From: Amaurobius ferox
Taxonomy: Eukaryota; Arthropoda; Arachnida; Araneae; Amaurobiidae
DNA: 64,000 nt
Reading direction: 5' to 3'
Assembly (NCBI GenBank): GCA_951213105.1
Contig: OX578137.1
Span: forward strand, 59,786,736 to 59,850,735
This document shows positions 30,821 through 42,741 of the stretch, piece by piece. The notes under the pieces are model-generated. The model saw only the letters and a list, made by a program, of their open reading frames with translations. It was not told the DNA's origin and did not search any database. A program made the translations under genes and the position numbers. Position 1 is the stretch's first letter; every line of letters starts with the position of its first letter.

Positions 30821-31767
30821 GAAAAAAAAATCTGATGTGGGCAGCACATAATTTTCCTTATATAATGCAATGAATTTACTACTTTTACAGTAAAAGAAAA
30901 CAGGTTATTCTGATAATAGATAGTTATATTCTTTCCAAGATATTGCATTTTCGCCAATTAGTCGTCATTTTCATTGATTTAGCGTCATTTTTATCTATTT
31001 GGCGAAATTTTCGTTAATTTGGCGACATTTAAAAAGTCGCCAAGTTAGAGATATTCCGCTAAATTCGTCGCCAAAATCTCGCCAAGCGTTATGGAAGGAG
31101 AAATAAGTTATTCTTATAGCAGATAAATAATTATTGGCGGTCAAATACAAAACTATTACTCAAAGTATCTTTTCTCACGAAGAGAACGAGCTAGATCCAC
31201 CAGAATGATGTCACCCAATTTATCGCATGATATTATATATGAAAAGTGAACATGTTTCTCAACAGCTAATATATTTTTTTAATTTATGGGATTTTTTGAT
31301 AAATTTATTTGAAAAATGTGCAAAATCTCGAGAACGGTTCATGCTAGCGTTCTAAAGTTTATGTCAATCGTTTTCTAAGGAACAATTGCATAAGAAATGT
31401 CTATTTGCGCAACTTTATTAAAAGTTTTGATTTTTGGATGATTTTTTCAAAATTTCACTCGAAAATTTAGGGGGTTCTGAACATTCGATTGTGTTTAAAA
31501 ACAATAGGCTTCCAGTATTTACGGATTGCAATTTTTGTGACAAATTTCATTCAAATCGTTTCATTCGTTTGTGAGATATCGTCTCCAGACTCACTGACAC
31601 GCGCACATACTTTCACACTCATACACAGACATCACCTCAAAAGCGTCTGAATAGTGTCCTGGGATGCTTGAAACGTGCTCCCCTGTCGAAAACTCGAATT
31701 CGAATTTAATTTTCGACCCCGTCACAATACTTTTCTTATACATTATACTATGTATATAAGGAAAGTA
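30821..31767 (+). repeat. Dispersed repeat R1, copy B
   Basis: It starts AAAAAATCTGATGTGGGCAG. It passes a TTGGCGA-rich core (30,950-31,090) and a CACGAAGAGAACGAGCTAG block, then ends CCCGTCACAATACTTTTC and TATATAAGGAAAGTA. About 950 bp. No coding frame is shared with the other copies. Confidence 0.8.
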
Positions 31768-31839
31768 ATTACATATACTTTTTTTTAAATCACAAGGAAA
31801 TGGTATATTATAACAATGGTATTGAAAATTGTGAATAAT

Positions 31840-32200
31840 TAAGAGTGTGTCTCAACTCGACCCCTCACATCGGAATCCAGTTTTAAGTATGTAGCTTGTT
31901 ATTTATATATTTATTTATTTTTATTTTTATTAAAATTTTGCATAAAAAAATGTTGAAAAACCTGTACTTTTCGTCCCAATTATAGCATGTTACCATTTAT
32001 TCGAAAGGATTTGGGAAAACCTTGCAATCGATACAATATAAAACCCAAGGACAATGTACACTGTACCCCCAAGGACAAGTGACAATGCACCTCCAAGGAG
32101 GGTCTAATGACGTCACAAACACAGCCATAAATAACCCCTTTTATGCACGATAATGTCAAATTGTGTCCTATGCCTTCCATGTTACGAAAATATAAAATTT
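31840..32200 (+). repeat. Dispersed repeat R2, copy 3 (shortened)
   Basis: TGTGTCTCAACTCGACCCC, GACAATGTACACTGTACCCC, TCTAATGACGTCACAAACAC and CTTCCATGTTACGAAAATAT mark the same family with internal loss. Confidence 0.65.
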
Positions 32201-32510
32201 TGAATAAATTTTGGATTTACAGCCTAAATTACTGAATCGATTATAACCAATGATGGCTTATTTTGTGTGTTCTAGTGGGAGGCACGCACTTTTCTACGAA
32301 ACGTGGATTTAAAATTTCGAAAATTGAAAAAATATGAGTAAATAGTGCTGGGCGGTAAAGTAAAAATTGCAGTGCCTGCTATATATCATTGCTCTTAATC
32401 ATGTTGATGAATATTTCTACAAAAGGTATTAAAATACCAAACGCCACTATCATAAAACGCAACCATAAAACGCAAAAGTATTAAAATACCAAAAACGCCA
32501 CTTTGAGGGT

Positions 32511-32800
32511 ATGATAACCCATAGGTTAAAGCGCCGGGATTGCACTCAGACGACCCGAGTTCAATTCCAGCTTTTGCCCAAGCTGTCCTCTTGTTCACTC
32601 GGAGAATGGGCACGTTAAATATGCGGGTCCGTCAGTCCTTCCGAGAGGTTGGTGGTAGGGGAAGGAGGGTACGGTTCCCATGGATGCCGTCCTCTTTGGG
32701 TTCCGGTCTAAATTGTGTGGCACTGTCCCGCCTGTCCAAACAGATACTTTACACCTTCGGATAGGTCGGACAGTCTGGGCCGAAGAAGAAGAAAAAAGAA
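32511..32800 (+). mobile_element. tRNA-headed SINE, nearly complete
   Basis: The head 32,511-32,575 has TAACCCATAGGTTAAAGCGC (A-box region) and CGACCCGAGTTCAATTCC (B box). The body contains GTCCGTCAGTCCTTCCGAGA, GTTGGTGGTAGGGGAAGG and GGGTTCCGGTCTAAATTGTG, and the tail is GGTCGGACAGTCTGGGC followed by a GAA-rich run. This is the best reference copy of the family in the window. Confidence 0.75.
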
Positions 32801-33696
32801 AAACACCACTAATGATAAAAAAACTCTCCGCCAAGTACAAGAAATAAAACCTCATTCCAAAAAAGTTCTGAAATCTCAAATCCCAAGTCCCGCAGGACCG
32901 GAGCTGTATTTTTCAGTTTTACAGTACCCTGTTGAAGGATCCTAACCCTAATTTGCAGAAGTACCCCTGATGTGAATCGAACCCCGAAGAAAGAAAATGA
33001 CCCCAATACAATAATGTTCATGAGCTTTATTCGAGATATTAAAAATTTACTTTCCCCGTAGTAATAAGCGATATCTTGAAAGAACGGATTGAATAGAATT
33101 ATTTATTCGTAGAAAAAAGGCCATGTTTTGGACACATCAAATGTTTTCTGCTTATCTCCATGAAAATACAACATGTCTTTCCAAGAATTGCCAGTATTGC
33201 TTTCTATCTATATAGAATGCAAAGAGCAGAAACAAAAAGGATGATCACATGGAAAAGAAATCGGGAGGAGATAAAAATTCAAGGTTTCCTGGTAGCGGAA
33301 GATATTACCGCTTTTTTTTTTCTTGTTGGGCAGTTTCTTTAATAAATAACGGAGGGAGAAACTGCGAACAAAAGTGAATCTCATATCGGTAGAGCATCCA
33401 AATATGTAAGTTATTTTTAGATTGTCATGGCAACGCTATTGAACGCACGTGTCATAAAAGAAAATATATATATATCCAAGTGGCTACTCGGTATATGAAA
33501 CGTTTGACATCAAAATCTACCAATGGGAATGTCCACTTCGATTTGGATTGCAATATAGGTCGAAAACATTTAGGTATATATTTAGCAGATTCATAGCTAC
33601 GTATTTTTTAGAAAAGATGTAATTTTCAAGGGCAAAATTAGCTAGGGAGGTCGCCATTCCAGAAATCGTCTGTTTGCCGAATTTTCAATCTGTTAT
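32801..33696. other. No gene seen
   Basis: Mixed-composition sequence with an (AT)n tract near 33,465. Short frames only. Confidence 0.45.
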
Positions 33697-34431
33697 TAAC
33701 ACTTTCCAGCATAGTTGAAAAGCGTTTATGACTTTGTTCATTCTGTCTGTCTGTTTATCCGTTTGCGCAAATAACTGCCGTAAAAATGACTTTATCAAAA
33801 TGAAATTTTAGTATGTTGTTCAGACGGTCTGTGGGACATAGGGGAATGTAAATGAATAATATCCACTCATTTAGTTTTATATTGAACTCGGGTTGAAAAA
33901 GCGAAATACATTTGAACCCTATGGGACCTAATTTTTCAAACTTTTTTAAGCGGAGTTAAAACTCACATATTGCTTCGAAAATTTTAGGAAATATTAAAAT
34001 TATCCCATAAAATATATAATAAAAATTTCAGCAAAATATGTTCGATAGTTTTAAAAATTAAAATTAAAATAATTACACCCATATTATATGAAGAGATCAG
34101 GTGACCCACTTCAAAATAAAATATGGCATCCATCTTTTTTTCCCAGTGTAAAATTCGTGATTTTTAAAGTTTAAAATTTATATTTCGCGTTGCATCCGTC
34201 CTAAAATCGCTTTAATTTTGCCTATTTTCTGTGCATCTGTATTCTGTGCCAACGCAATTACAATATTTTTTAGTTTAAGTGATCATCAAATTTTGATTGT
34301 TTCTACAACGAAGCCTGATTTTAATGGATGCAGAATGTAAACATGTGATTGTAAGATGAGTTGTATAAGACTTGCTGAATTTTTTTTCACGCAAAATTAT
34401 TTAGCTCTGGAGTCTGGAATAAAAGTGATAT
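33697..34431 (+). repeat. Arm-family repeat (copy of 15,253-16,622), part 1
   Basis: GAAAAGCGTTTATGACTTTG, AACTGCCGTAAAAATGACTT and AGTATGTTGTTCAGACGGTC match the right arm of the 13.5-16.6 kb palindrome. It is interrupted at GTGATAT by the LTR retrotransposon and continues at 43,911. Confidence 0.85.
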
Positions 34432-35600
34432 TGTCGCGAACGTTTTGGTATACTCGACAGAGAAGACAAAGTTTTGAAATCAAACACATTTATTAAACAT
34501 GAAATAACAAGGCAGTTGATCGAAAACAGTGGAGTACAAGCATTTCTCGCAATAACTCAGAGTTACACTCGGTAGGGTGACCATTAAGAACACCCCTGGA
34601 GGAAGAGGAACCAAGAGAATACACATATTTTCTGATACATAAAATAAACACAATATTCCTCATATTATACTTGACATTTATATATCACATTTGTATACTT
34701 TGAACATATACGACATTTTCATATAACATCATCAATGACTCGATACTCACGAGGATTTTACAATTAACACTCTATTCGTTAGGTGGAAGACTAAATATAT
34801 ATAAAACTTTACCTCGTCTCTTTTAAATATAACATTTACAATTCTGTACTATGGGAAAGGATATCAGGATGGACTCTCGGCATAAACTCATCGAGATTCT
34901 TGCGCAGAACAAAATCCATAATGGTCGGGAAACTTGACTACACAACATCATGCTGGCGGAATTCGACATCTTGGTTGGTTACGGAGATTGGTTGATTCGT
35001 ACCTTAGGACACAAGGAGGAGTCAGGCAAATACAAATCGCTGTAAAATGAGCTTTCCCTCTAGCCCTATTAGCGATTCAAGCCGACCAGTGAAAGAACCA
35101 TTTTCTCTTTTCACAAGACTCATTATTCCATTACTACCAGGCTGATTCATTTAAAAACACGAGTGACTCATCTCTGAACCGAGCCAAACGACTCTACGCA
35201 CAACTTGTCGAACTATGTTACATATTTTAATCACATCCTTCCACTTTCAAAATTAATCCACCTTTATAAAATTCGCGATCATACGCGGATCAAACACACA
35301 CGTCTACATTTTTCCACGACTCCTTCCACACTGCTTCCAAAATCCTTTTTCAAACGCGCGCGTGCGCACAACCTGCAAGTTCCCAACTAGCGACTGAGAA
35401 GCGAAAATACAAAACTATTACTATTTTTCTGGAACATAAACACTTTTGCGATTTTAGAGTTCACTTCCCTTAAAAGTCAATGTAATTGAAAACATGTAGA
35501 AAAGACATCTATATTTCGAAATTGACACTTTCAATCACACAGAAATAAAACAATACTTTAATATACAATTTTAACACAGAGGTGTGAAAGCCTTATCACA
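34432..35600 (-). repeat. 3' LTR of the retrotransposon
   Basis: 1,169 bp, plus-strand ends TGTCGCGAACG and CCTTATCACA. By eye identical to 42,742-43,910 with no length difference. On the element strand it holds a TATATATA stretch (about 34,794-34,802) and an AATAAA (about 34,489). The 61-codon open frame at 35,205-35,390 recurs exactly at 43,515-43,700 only because the LTRs are duplicates. Confidence 0.97.
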
Positions 35601-35616
35601 CTCCTTCGGGGCCCGG
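35601..35616 (-). other. Possible polypurine tract
   Basis: Immediately inside the 3' LTR the element strand reads CCGGGCCCCGAAGGAG. It is short and only partly purine. Position supports the call more than sequence does. Confidence 0.35.
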
Positions 35617-36796
35617 GAGAAAAATTTCCTGCAAAGCGGGGAATTTTTCCACACACTACTAGGAAAATACCTGCATTAAGTTCCCAATGACATATGTTCC
35701 ATTGAGAGGAATTTAGTGTAAATTTTGAGCGATGTACATGTACATCAAAGAAAAAAACAAAAACAAACAAGATCATGACCAGCATAATAACCAAAATCCA
35801 AGAGTGGCCTAAAGTTTGACTCGTGAGTCAAAAAAAAATAAGTCTCAATACAAGCATAGACCTTTACAAGACAACACCAAATTAACAAGACACAAATGAT
35901 GAAATTGCCCCTTTTAAAATTTAAACACTAATACATTTTCTGGTGAGTACCACAGAGACATGAAAATTTAATTTACTCAACTCACAAAAAGTTTAACTAA
36001 ACAAAAAGTTTTCTTTCTTCCAAAATTTTTACAATTAAAATTCTATAAATTTACTTTTCACAGAAATCAATTTATTAACTATTATCCAAAAAAATTACTA
36101 ATTTAGAAAATGAGACAAATTTTCAAACCAAGAATGTTGATCAGGCACCCAGGCAAGAAACAAGTCCATTAGAAAGTTGCAAACCTAGAGGTGGCGGTAC
36201 CCCCAACCAATAAGTCAACAAACACCAAATGACAAAAAAAAATTTCTAAAATTTACTAGACCTTTAAATTAAAAAAAAATCATTCACACATTCATAAAAT
36301 AAAACAGAGATAAAAATTATCAGTTATCCTTAAAAATCCTTACCAAAACTCTAATCCATCAAGTACTTAATTATCTTAAAATTACTTTAAAACATTACTG
36401 CTTATCATTAAAGTAAAGCAAAAAAAATTATTATTTAAGTATTTAGAATTTTAAAACACTACTTCAACCTGATTAACATGGCACTCACATTCAGAAAGCT
36501 GCACTGGCACAGAACTTGCAGTACAGAACATTCAGCTGACTGACACATAAAGCAAATTACACAGAAGTTCAGAAATATCGGATCCATTTTAACATAGCAT
36601 ACAGTTTTGCAAAACATTTTGTGAAACAATTGAAAATATAATATTATGAAACATAATTGTCCATCTCACAACAATATCAGTCTTTTTTTTTTTTTTTTTT
36701 TTTTTTTGAAAATGTGAGAATTTCATAATCTAAACATTTTACTTTACTTTTGAGCCAATTGCTCTCTTGACATATTGCCTTAATTGACAAGTAACT
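35617..36796 (-). other. Non-coding 3' region of the retrotransposon
   Basis: About 1.2 kb between the polyprotein stop and the 3' LTR. It has a run of more than 20 A on the element strand (plus 36,685-36,707). No frame with membrane segments or glycoprotein features is present, so there is no sign of an env gene. Confidence 0.7.
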
Positions 36797-39700
36797 TTAA
36801 TGAATAAATTGGCCTCTTGGGCGCAAGTCATACTTGTGTGAATTAGGAACATTTTGAGTTTTAACCCTATTTTGATGGTTTAGAAAATATCTACTTTTAA
36901 ATTGTCTTGTTTCTTGAGTTGAAGAATTATCAATGTTATCATTATATGTGCTAGAAATCAATTCACTACGTCTAGGAGGTAAAGGAGTTAATCTATTAAC
37001 GTGGACCAATTGCTGATTACATGGATTGTTTTTGTGTTGAATGACAAAGTTAACTTCAGTTGTTTGCTTGATAACTTCAAAAGGACCATGATTTAAAGAA
37101 CTGAGTTTTTTTGATTGGCCTGGCCGAATATGAGGTGTGTAAAGATAGACCAAGTCACCAACTTTAATCTTAGGCATTTTAGCAGATTTATGTTGTTGAA
37201 GTAGTTGTGATTCCTGAGCTTCCTCAAGGTTTTTCTTAACAGTTACAAAGGTCTTTTTTAAGCGAACCTGTAAGTCATCTGAATAATCATGAGTAGATTT
37301 GTAAACTGGATATTTTACACCTGTTAAAAGAGCATCAGGTAGCACAGGGTCTCGACCAAAGACAAGATGTGCTGGGGACTCGCCTGTTGAGGCATGGACT
37401 GACGTTCTATGAGCCATTAAAGCAAATTGAATCATCCGATCCCAGTCGCCCTTATCAGAATAGACCAGATTCTTTAAGGATCTAACTAACGTACCGTTCA
37501 GTCTTTCGACTAGCCCGTCTGACTGGGGATGGTACGCTGAAGTATTATGTTTTTTTATGCCTAATTTCTTGTATAGATTGTTGGCAGCTTCAGAAATGAA
37601 GTTACTACCTTGATCCGTAATTAAGTGAGCAGGAATTCCATGAATACTTATAAATCTCTCTAAACAAGCGAGAATATCCTCAGTTTTAACTGTAGCAAGT
37701 GGATAAGCCTCTGGCCATCTAGTGAAGTAATCTGTAATGACAAGAATGTACTTCATCCCAGAATTCGAGATAGGTAGTGGGCCGACTACATCCATAGCCA
37801 CACGTTCAAAAGGATAAGTTGTAATAGGAAATTTCTGTATTGGAGCCTTGTTGTTACGAAAACCTCTGTTTTTTATACAAGTTGTGCACGACTTCACATA
37901 ATTTTCAGTCTGAGCATGCATGTCTGGCCAATAATAGTTAACTGAAATTTTTGCCAGAGTTCTTTGAAAACCACAATGTGCAGCAACAGGAGAATCATGG
38001 CAAAGCCATAGAATTTCTGAGACTAAGTCTTGAGGAATAACTACTCTCTCATTATATTGCTGTCTCTGCTTTGGATTTTTGTGTATGCAATGTAACATAC
38101 CATTTTTCATGAAAAATGAAAGTTTTTGTGGGTATGGTTTTACACCTTTTTCCAGAAGATTTTTGATTTTTATACATCTAGGATCTTTCAATTGACCAAT
38201 AGCTATCCTAGTTACCAGAGAAGCTTCCACAGTAGTCTGTACTTGATCTTGAGAATTTTCAACGATTGCATTTATGTTTTCACTACTATCATTATTCTGT
38301 ACCACTACTTTTCCCGAAATTTTCGTAGGGACAGATTCTACAATACTTTTAGGAACAGTTTGTTTCTGAGTGTTTTGAGATTTCTTTGAAGAAGACTCAT
38401 CAATACATCTCGAAAAATAGTCAGCTACAACATTATGTTTCCCCGGTTTATGAATGATTTCATAATCAAAAGCCTGCAATGAAACGATCCAGCGAGCTAT
38501 GCGCGAAGTAGGATCTCTTAATTTGAAAATGAACGATAAGGATGCTTGATCACAGTAAATTTTGAAATGTTTGCCTAAGAGATAGTGCTTAAATTGCTGG
38601 GTAGCCCAAACCACAGCCAAAGCTTCTTTCTCGACTACACTGTAATTCACTTCAGCACCTTGTAATTTTCGACTAGCAAAGGAAACTGGGTGAGATAACC
38701 CATTTTCATCCAATTGCGAAAGAACTGATCCCAAAGCGTAATTAGAGGCATCTGTATGCAAAGTAAAGGGCAAATTAAAATTTGGTAATTTTAAAATTGG
38801 TTCTTGAATAAGCTTGTTCTTAAGTATTTCAAAAGCTTCCTGAGCCTCCTGACTCCACACAAACTTTTTCTGCTTTGATTTTAAAAGATTAGTTAGTGGA
38901 AGAGTAATCTTTGCATAATCTGGTACAAACTTCCTATAAAAGCCTGTCAAACCCAAAAATTGTCTGATATTCTTGACACAGGTGGGTACTTTAAATTTTT
39001 GCACTAAATCAATGTTATGAGGGTCTGGCTGAACTTTTCCCTCAGACACTCTGAAACCTAAGTACTTTATTGTCTTTCTGAAAAAGAAGCATTTTGATGG
39101 CTTTAACCTAAGACCATGATGAGATAATTTAATAAAAACTTCTTCTAATTTCAACATGTGTTCTTCAAAAGTTTTTGATGAGATGATAACATCATCTATG
39201 TATATTCCTGATAACCCTGCCAGTACAAGAGACATTAATCTCTGAAAAGACGCTGGTGCGTTTTTTAGACCAAAAGGGGTCCTACACCATTCGTAGTGAC
39301 CGGTGGGCGTGGAAAAAGCTGTTTTGTGTGAATCCTGTGGATTCAAATGCAATTGGTAGAATCCTGAAGTTAAGTCCAAAGTTGAGAAAAATGTAGCACC
39401 TGCTAAATTATCAATCAATTCACTAATGTTAGGAATTGGAAAATTTTCTGTAATAGTAAGTTTGTTTAACTTGCGAAAATCACAACATAATCTATAAGAA
39501 CCATCCGGTTTCCTTACAAACAGTACTGGCGTATTGTAAGGTGAAAAACTAGGTTTAATTATTTTAGCTTCTAATAATTCTGTGACTTGTCTATTGAGTT
39601 CCCCTTGTAAATGATGTGGAACTTTATATGGTTTCTGATAAACAGGAACAGATGTTTCCAAATTTATCTCATGTAATATGGTTTTACAACCAGACAACTC

Positions 39701-42412
39701 AGCAACATTCTTTGCAAAAACTTGTCTATATTTATTCAACAAAGTTGATAATTTATGTTTTTGATCTTTTTGGAGATGACTCAGGTCAAAATCTCCTCCC
39801 CAACTTTCAAAAGGCTCCAAAGGTTCACTGGAGTCCAACTCTCCCTCACTCACTACATTAACTTCAACCTCCTCAGACACCTGAATTTCCTGAACATGAG
39901 CCACTTTTCTACCCTTATTCAAATGATAAGGTTTTTCCTCTGGGTTAGCAACACGAACCCAAATAATTCCATCCTTAGGAGCTCTATATACAGCTCTAGC
40001 AATGAAGATGTGGTCATTTTTCTCTGATTCCAGAAGCAAGGTGGAATTTTCCGGAAACCCTTCTGAAAGTTTGATTTTAATAAATGATTCAGATAAAGGA
40101 GGAATTATACATTTTTGTGAATTTTTCACAATAATTGGCTCTTTAATTTTTGTATTTAGAGTTTCTTTTACTCTACATAAGTTATTAACAGTTTTAATGT
40201 TTAAGTTCTTATGCTGTGCCACTTCTTCAGTACCACCTCTAACATGATTTTGCTTTTCCCCCATATGCAAAGTAACATTCTGTGCATTTACTACCAAATC
40301 TCTAAAAGATTTGCTTCCATTTTCCAAATCGTTAATATGTACCTCTTCACTACCCAAATGTGGCACTACATTATTTTCCGAAAAATTTCTGCTCACATAC
40401 TCTTCCCGAATGACCTGAGACTCATTCACTACCGGTGCCAGATCTGCTTTGCATTTGGCACATGCATTCGTATGGAACTCTTTCGGTTTACAGTCCTCTA
40501 CCACACGAACATTTTTTCCACTACTCATCTGCGAGTCAGGCACAGCAATACGCTTTGCGACACTACTTAGGTTTGAGTCTGCAATTTCCGACTCATTTGC
40601 CGGTTCATGATTTGAAATCGAAAGTAAATTATTCGTACATTGATAACCAACAAAAGGAATGGAAGAGTTTGAAAACTTAAAACAGAAGTGATTATAATCT
40701 ATAATAGCATTATGTTTATGTAAAAACTTGTTACCAAGGATTACATTATATGAAATAGGAGCTGGTGATTTTAACACAAAAAATTCGGTAGGGAATCTTT
40801 CTTTTCCCAAATTTAGTGAAATAGTGGCTAAACATTCAACTTTAGTATCTTGTGAACTAAAGCTACGCAAAATTGTTGGTTTGTATGTTAGCAACATATG
40901 TGCAATGGGTACAGTATTTAAAGCTTCCTCATACACTAAATTAATTGAACTACCCGTATCAATCAATATTGACACTTCACTGCTCACTAATTTTCCTTTT
41001 ATAATAGAAGAAGATGACAAAGAATTTGTAATATTATGACAAATATTATTTTCCTCAAAATGTGATGTTTGCCTATCAAAAGTTTTTCTATTATTATAAT
41101 TGTGCATGGGATATCTACTCTGATTCCCAGAAGAATGATTTTTGGAATTTTGCAAAGATTTATATGACTCCTTATTTTTATAATTTTGCGTTCCTTGCTT
41201 TCTATACTTCCACTCATTTGCAGACATTTGCCCTCTGTGTCTTTCACCCTGGTGATACCTAGTTCCAGGACTGGTATAAATTTTCCTACATTTTATACCG
41301 TACGCATCTCTTTTTTGAAAAACCTTTTTCCAACACTGTTCTTGAACGTGACCTAATTTACCACATTTGTCACACTTTGGACGCGGTGAACGCTTTTCGT
41401 TAACTTTATCTGAATTAAACTTAAATTTTTCTATTTTACCCCTAAGAAATTCAATGTCCCTTTCCTGTTCTAACACTTTTCTTTTTAAATCTGACATACT
41501 TTCACTTTGATCTGGTGTGAGAACATATTTTTCTGGTGTGAGAACACCTTTTCTTGTAAGTACCGGATTAGTCAAGTACATAGCATTATTTTCATTTAAA
41601 ATAGATTCCTCAAGAATTGCAAGTTTTCTAGCCGAATAAAAATCTCTAGGGTTTTGTGACAACACCAATCTTTTTAGTTCCGGATATAAACCATTAATAA
41701 ATGAAGTTTTTAAAAGTGTTTGCCTGATTTTATTCTCACTTTCGGAATCTACATCTTCCGGAACAACCTTAAATGAAGCAGCTTCGATTCTCATCGAAAA
41801 CTGTTTAACCGACTCATTTGGTCTCTGTGTAAAGTTCACGAGTGAAATTATGTTTTTAGTAACATTTTCGGTCACTTCAAAATGATCTTTCAAAATGTGA
41901 ATAATTTCCTGCAAATTTTTACAATTTCTGTGCTTTGGATTCTCTTCAATCAATCTATTTGCTTCCCCCTCTAAATTCAATCTCAAACAAACTAATTTGT
42001 CACACTCACTCCAGTTTGCATGAGTGGCTACTAAATTTAACTTTTCCAAAAACTGTGACAACGAAAGCTCTGAATTTCCCGAGAATTTTGGAATATGATG
42101 TGCGAACTTAGGTGTGAAAATATGGAATGATTTTAACATGTTATCATTTACCGATGAAGCACTGTTTTGATTTGGCAAAGTGCCAGAAGAAGAATTCAGA
42201 CATACCGGCGATTTATCTGATATATTTTCCTCATTAGATTTAGCTTTGTGGCTAACATTTTTAACTTTACTTCTAGAATTAACAGTATCCGACTCAGTAG
42301 CAATATCAAGCGACAAATTCAAGGAGGAATTTAATTTTTTACTTGAATTTTTACTCATCTTACCGACATTTAGTTTTTTGTTTCTAGTAATTGGAGCCAT
42401 TTTGCATAACAA
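36797..42412 (-). CDS. Gag-Pol polyprotein of Ty3/gypsy retrotransposon
   Basis: One uninterrupted 1,871-codon frame. Order of domains: Gag capsid-type region (about 105-290, retrotransposon-gag signature); a CCHC zinc knuckle CDKCGKLGHVQEQC (about 345-358); an aspartic protease with DTGSS at D485; reverse transcriptase (about 935-1,110) with YIDD at 1,071-1,074; RNase H starting at HTDAS (D1221); integrase with an HHCC zinc site from about H1472, catalytic D1541, D1600 and E1636 (35 residues between the last two), and a GPF-type C-terminal module near 1,775. The RT-RH-IN order and the GPF module mark Ty3/gypsy. No frameshift separates gag from pol. Translation could begin at M1 or at M5. All key catalytic residues are present, so the product could be functional. 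Confidence 0.97.
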   Translation of the reverse strand: MLCKMAPITRNKKLNVGKMSKNSSKKLNSSLNLSLDIATESDTVNSRSKVKNVSHKAKSNEENISDKSPVCLNSSSGTLPNQNSASSVNDNMLKSFHIFTPKFAHHIPKFSGNSELSLSQFLEKLNLVATHANWSECDKLVCLRLNLEGEANRLIEENPKHRNCKNLQEIIHILKDHFEVTENVTKNIISLVNFTQRPNESVKQFSMRIEAASFKVVPEDVDSESENKIRQTLLKTSFINGLYPELKRLVLSQNPRDFYSARKLAILEESILNENNAMYLTNPVLTRKGVLTPEKYVLTPDQSESMSDLKRKVLEQERDIEFLRGKIEKFKFNSDKVNEKRSPRPKCDKCGKLGHVQEQCWKKVFQKRDAYGIKCRKIYTSPGTRYHQGERHRGQMSANEWKYRKQGTQNYKNKESYKSLQNSKNHSSGNQSRYPMHNYNNRKTFDRQTSHFEENNICHNITNSLSSSSIIKGKLVSSEVSILIDTGSSINLVYEEALNTVPIAHMLLTYKPTILRSFSSQDTKVECLATISLNLGKERFPTEFFVLKSPAPISYNVILGNKFLHKHNAIIDYNHFCFKFSNSSIPFVGYQCTNNLLSISNHEPANESEIADSNLSSVAKRIAVPDSQMSSGKNVRVVEDCKPKEFHTNACAKCKADLAPVVNESQVIREEYVSRNFSENNVVPHLGSEEVHINDLENGSKSFRDLVVNAQNVTLHMGEKQNHVRGGTEEVAQHKNLNIKTVNNLCRVKETLNTKIKEPIIVKNSQKCIIPPLSESFIKIKLSEGFPENSTLLLESEKNDHIFIARAVYRAPKDGIIWVRVANPEEKPYHLNKGRKVAHVQEIQVSEEVEVNVVSEGELDSSEPLEPFESWGGDFDLSHLQKDQKHKLSTLLNKYRQVFAKNVAELSGCKTILHEINLETSVPVYQKPYKVPHHLQGELNRQVTELLEAKIIKPSFSPYNTPVLFVRKPDGSYRLCCDFRKLNKLTITENFPIPNISELIDNLAGATFFSTLDLTSGFYQLHLNPQDSHKTAFSTPTGHYEWCRTPFGLKNAPASFQRLMSLVLAGLSGIYIDDVIISSKTFEEHMLKLEEVFIKLSHHGLRLKPSKCFFFRKTIKYLGFRVSEGKVQPDPHNIDLVQKFKVPTCVKNIRQFLGLTGFYRKFVPDYAKITLPLTNLLKSKQKKFVWSQEAQEAFEILKNKLIQEPILKLPNFNLPFTLHTDASNYALGSVLSQLDENGLSHPVSFASRKLQGAEVNYSVVEKEALAVVWATQQFKHYLLGKHFKIYCDQASLSFIFKLRDPTSRIARWIVSLQAFDYEIIHKPGKHNVVADYFSRCIDESSSKKSQNTQKQTVPKSIVESVPTKISGKVVVQNNDSSENINAIVENSQDQVQTTVEASLVTRIAIGQLKDPRCIKIKNLLEKGVKPYPQKLSFFMKNGMLHCIHKNPKQRQQYNERVVIPQDLVSEILWLCHDSPVAAHCGFQRTLAKISVNYYWPDMHAQTENYVKSCTTCIKNRGFRNNKAPIQKFPITTYPFERVAMDVVGPLPISNSGMKYILVITDYFTRWPEAYPLATVKTEDILACLERFISIHGIPAHLITDQGSNFISEAANNLYKKLGIKKHNTSAYHPQSDGLVERLNGTLVRSLKNLVYSDKGDWDRMIQFALMAHRTSVHASTGESPAHLVFGRDPVLPDALLTGVKYPVYKSTHDYSDDLQVRLKKTFVTVKKNLEEAQESQLLQQHKSAKMPKIKVGDLVYLYTPHIRPGQSKKLSSLNHGPFEVIKQTTEVNFVIQHKNNPCNQQLVHVNRLTPLPPRRSELISSTYNDNIDNSSTQETRQFKSRYFLNHQNRVKTQNVPNSHKYDLRPRGQFIH

Positions 42413-42741
42413 TCAAATATACTCGTATAGTTTAACACAATATGCAATTGCAATGTTCTTAAACAGTATTTACAATAAAACCAGTTTTTATCAAATCAAA
42501 TGACATAAATATGCAAACAAATCAATTTTTTTTTATCAAATGGCACATATCAAATTCCAAGAACACTCGTTTTTGAGAATACCGAAAACAGAACATGGGA
42601 ACTCTGTTTACTTAAGAAAACACTCATTTTAGCACAACGGTAATTTTTAACCTTCAAAATTTCAATTCTTAAGAAAATTTTTAAAAATTTTAATTCTCTC
42701 AGCTCTTCCCCACTCACCGAGAAAAGTAACGGCACCAATTC
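42413..42741 (-). promoter_or_regulatory. Retrotransposon leader with primer-binding-site candidate
   Basis: Just inside the 5' LTR the element strand has TGGTGCCGTTACTTTTCT (42,737 down to 42,720). It starts with the TGG expected of a site pairing with a tRNA CCA end. I could not identify the primer tRNA. The remaining about 0.3 kb is an untranslated leader. Confidence 0.6.

Noticed and set aside
38126..42503. Several 80-119 codon plus-strand frames within the retrotransposon
   Set aside because: All are antisense shadows of the gag-pol frame.
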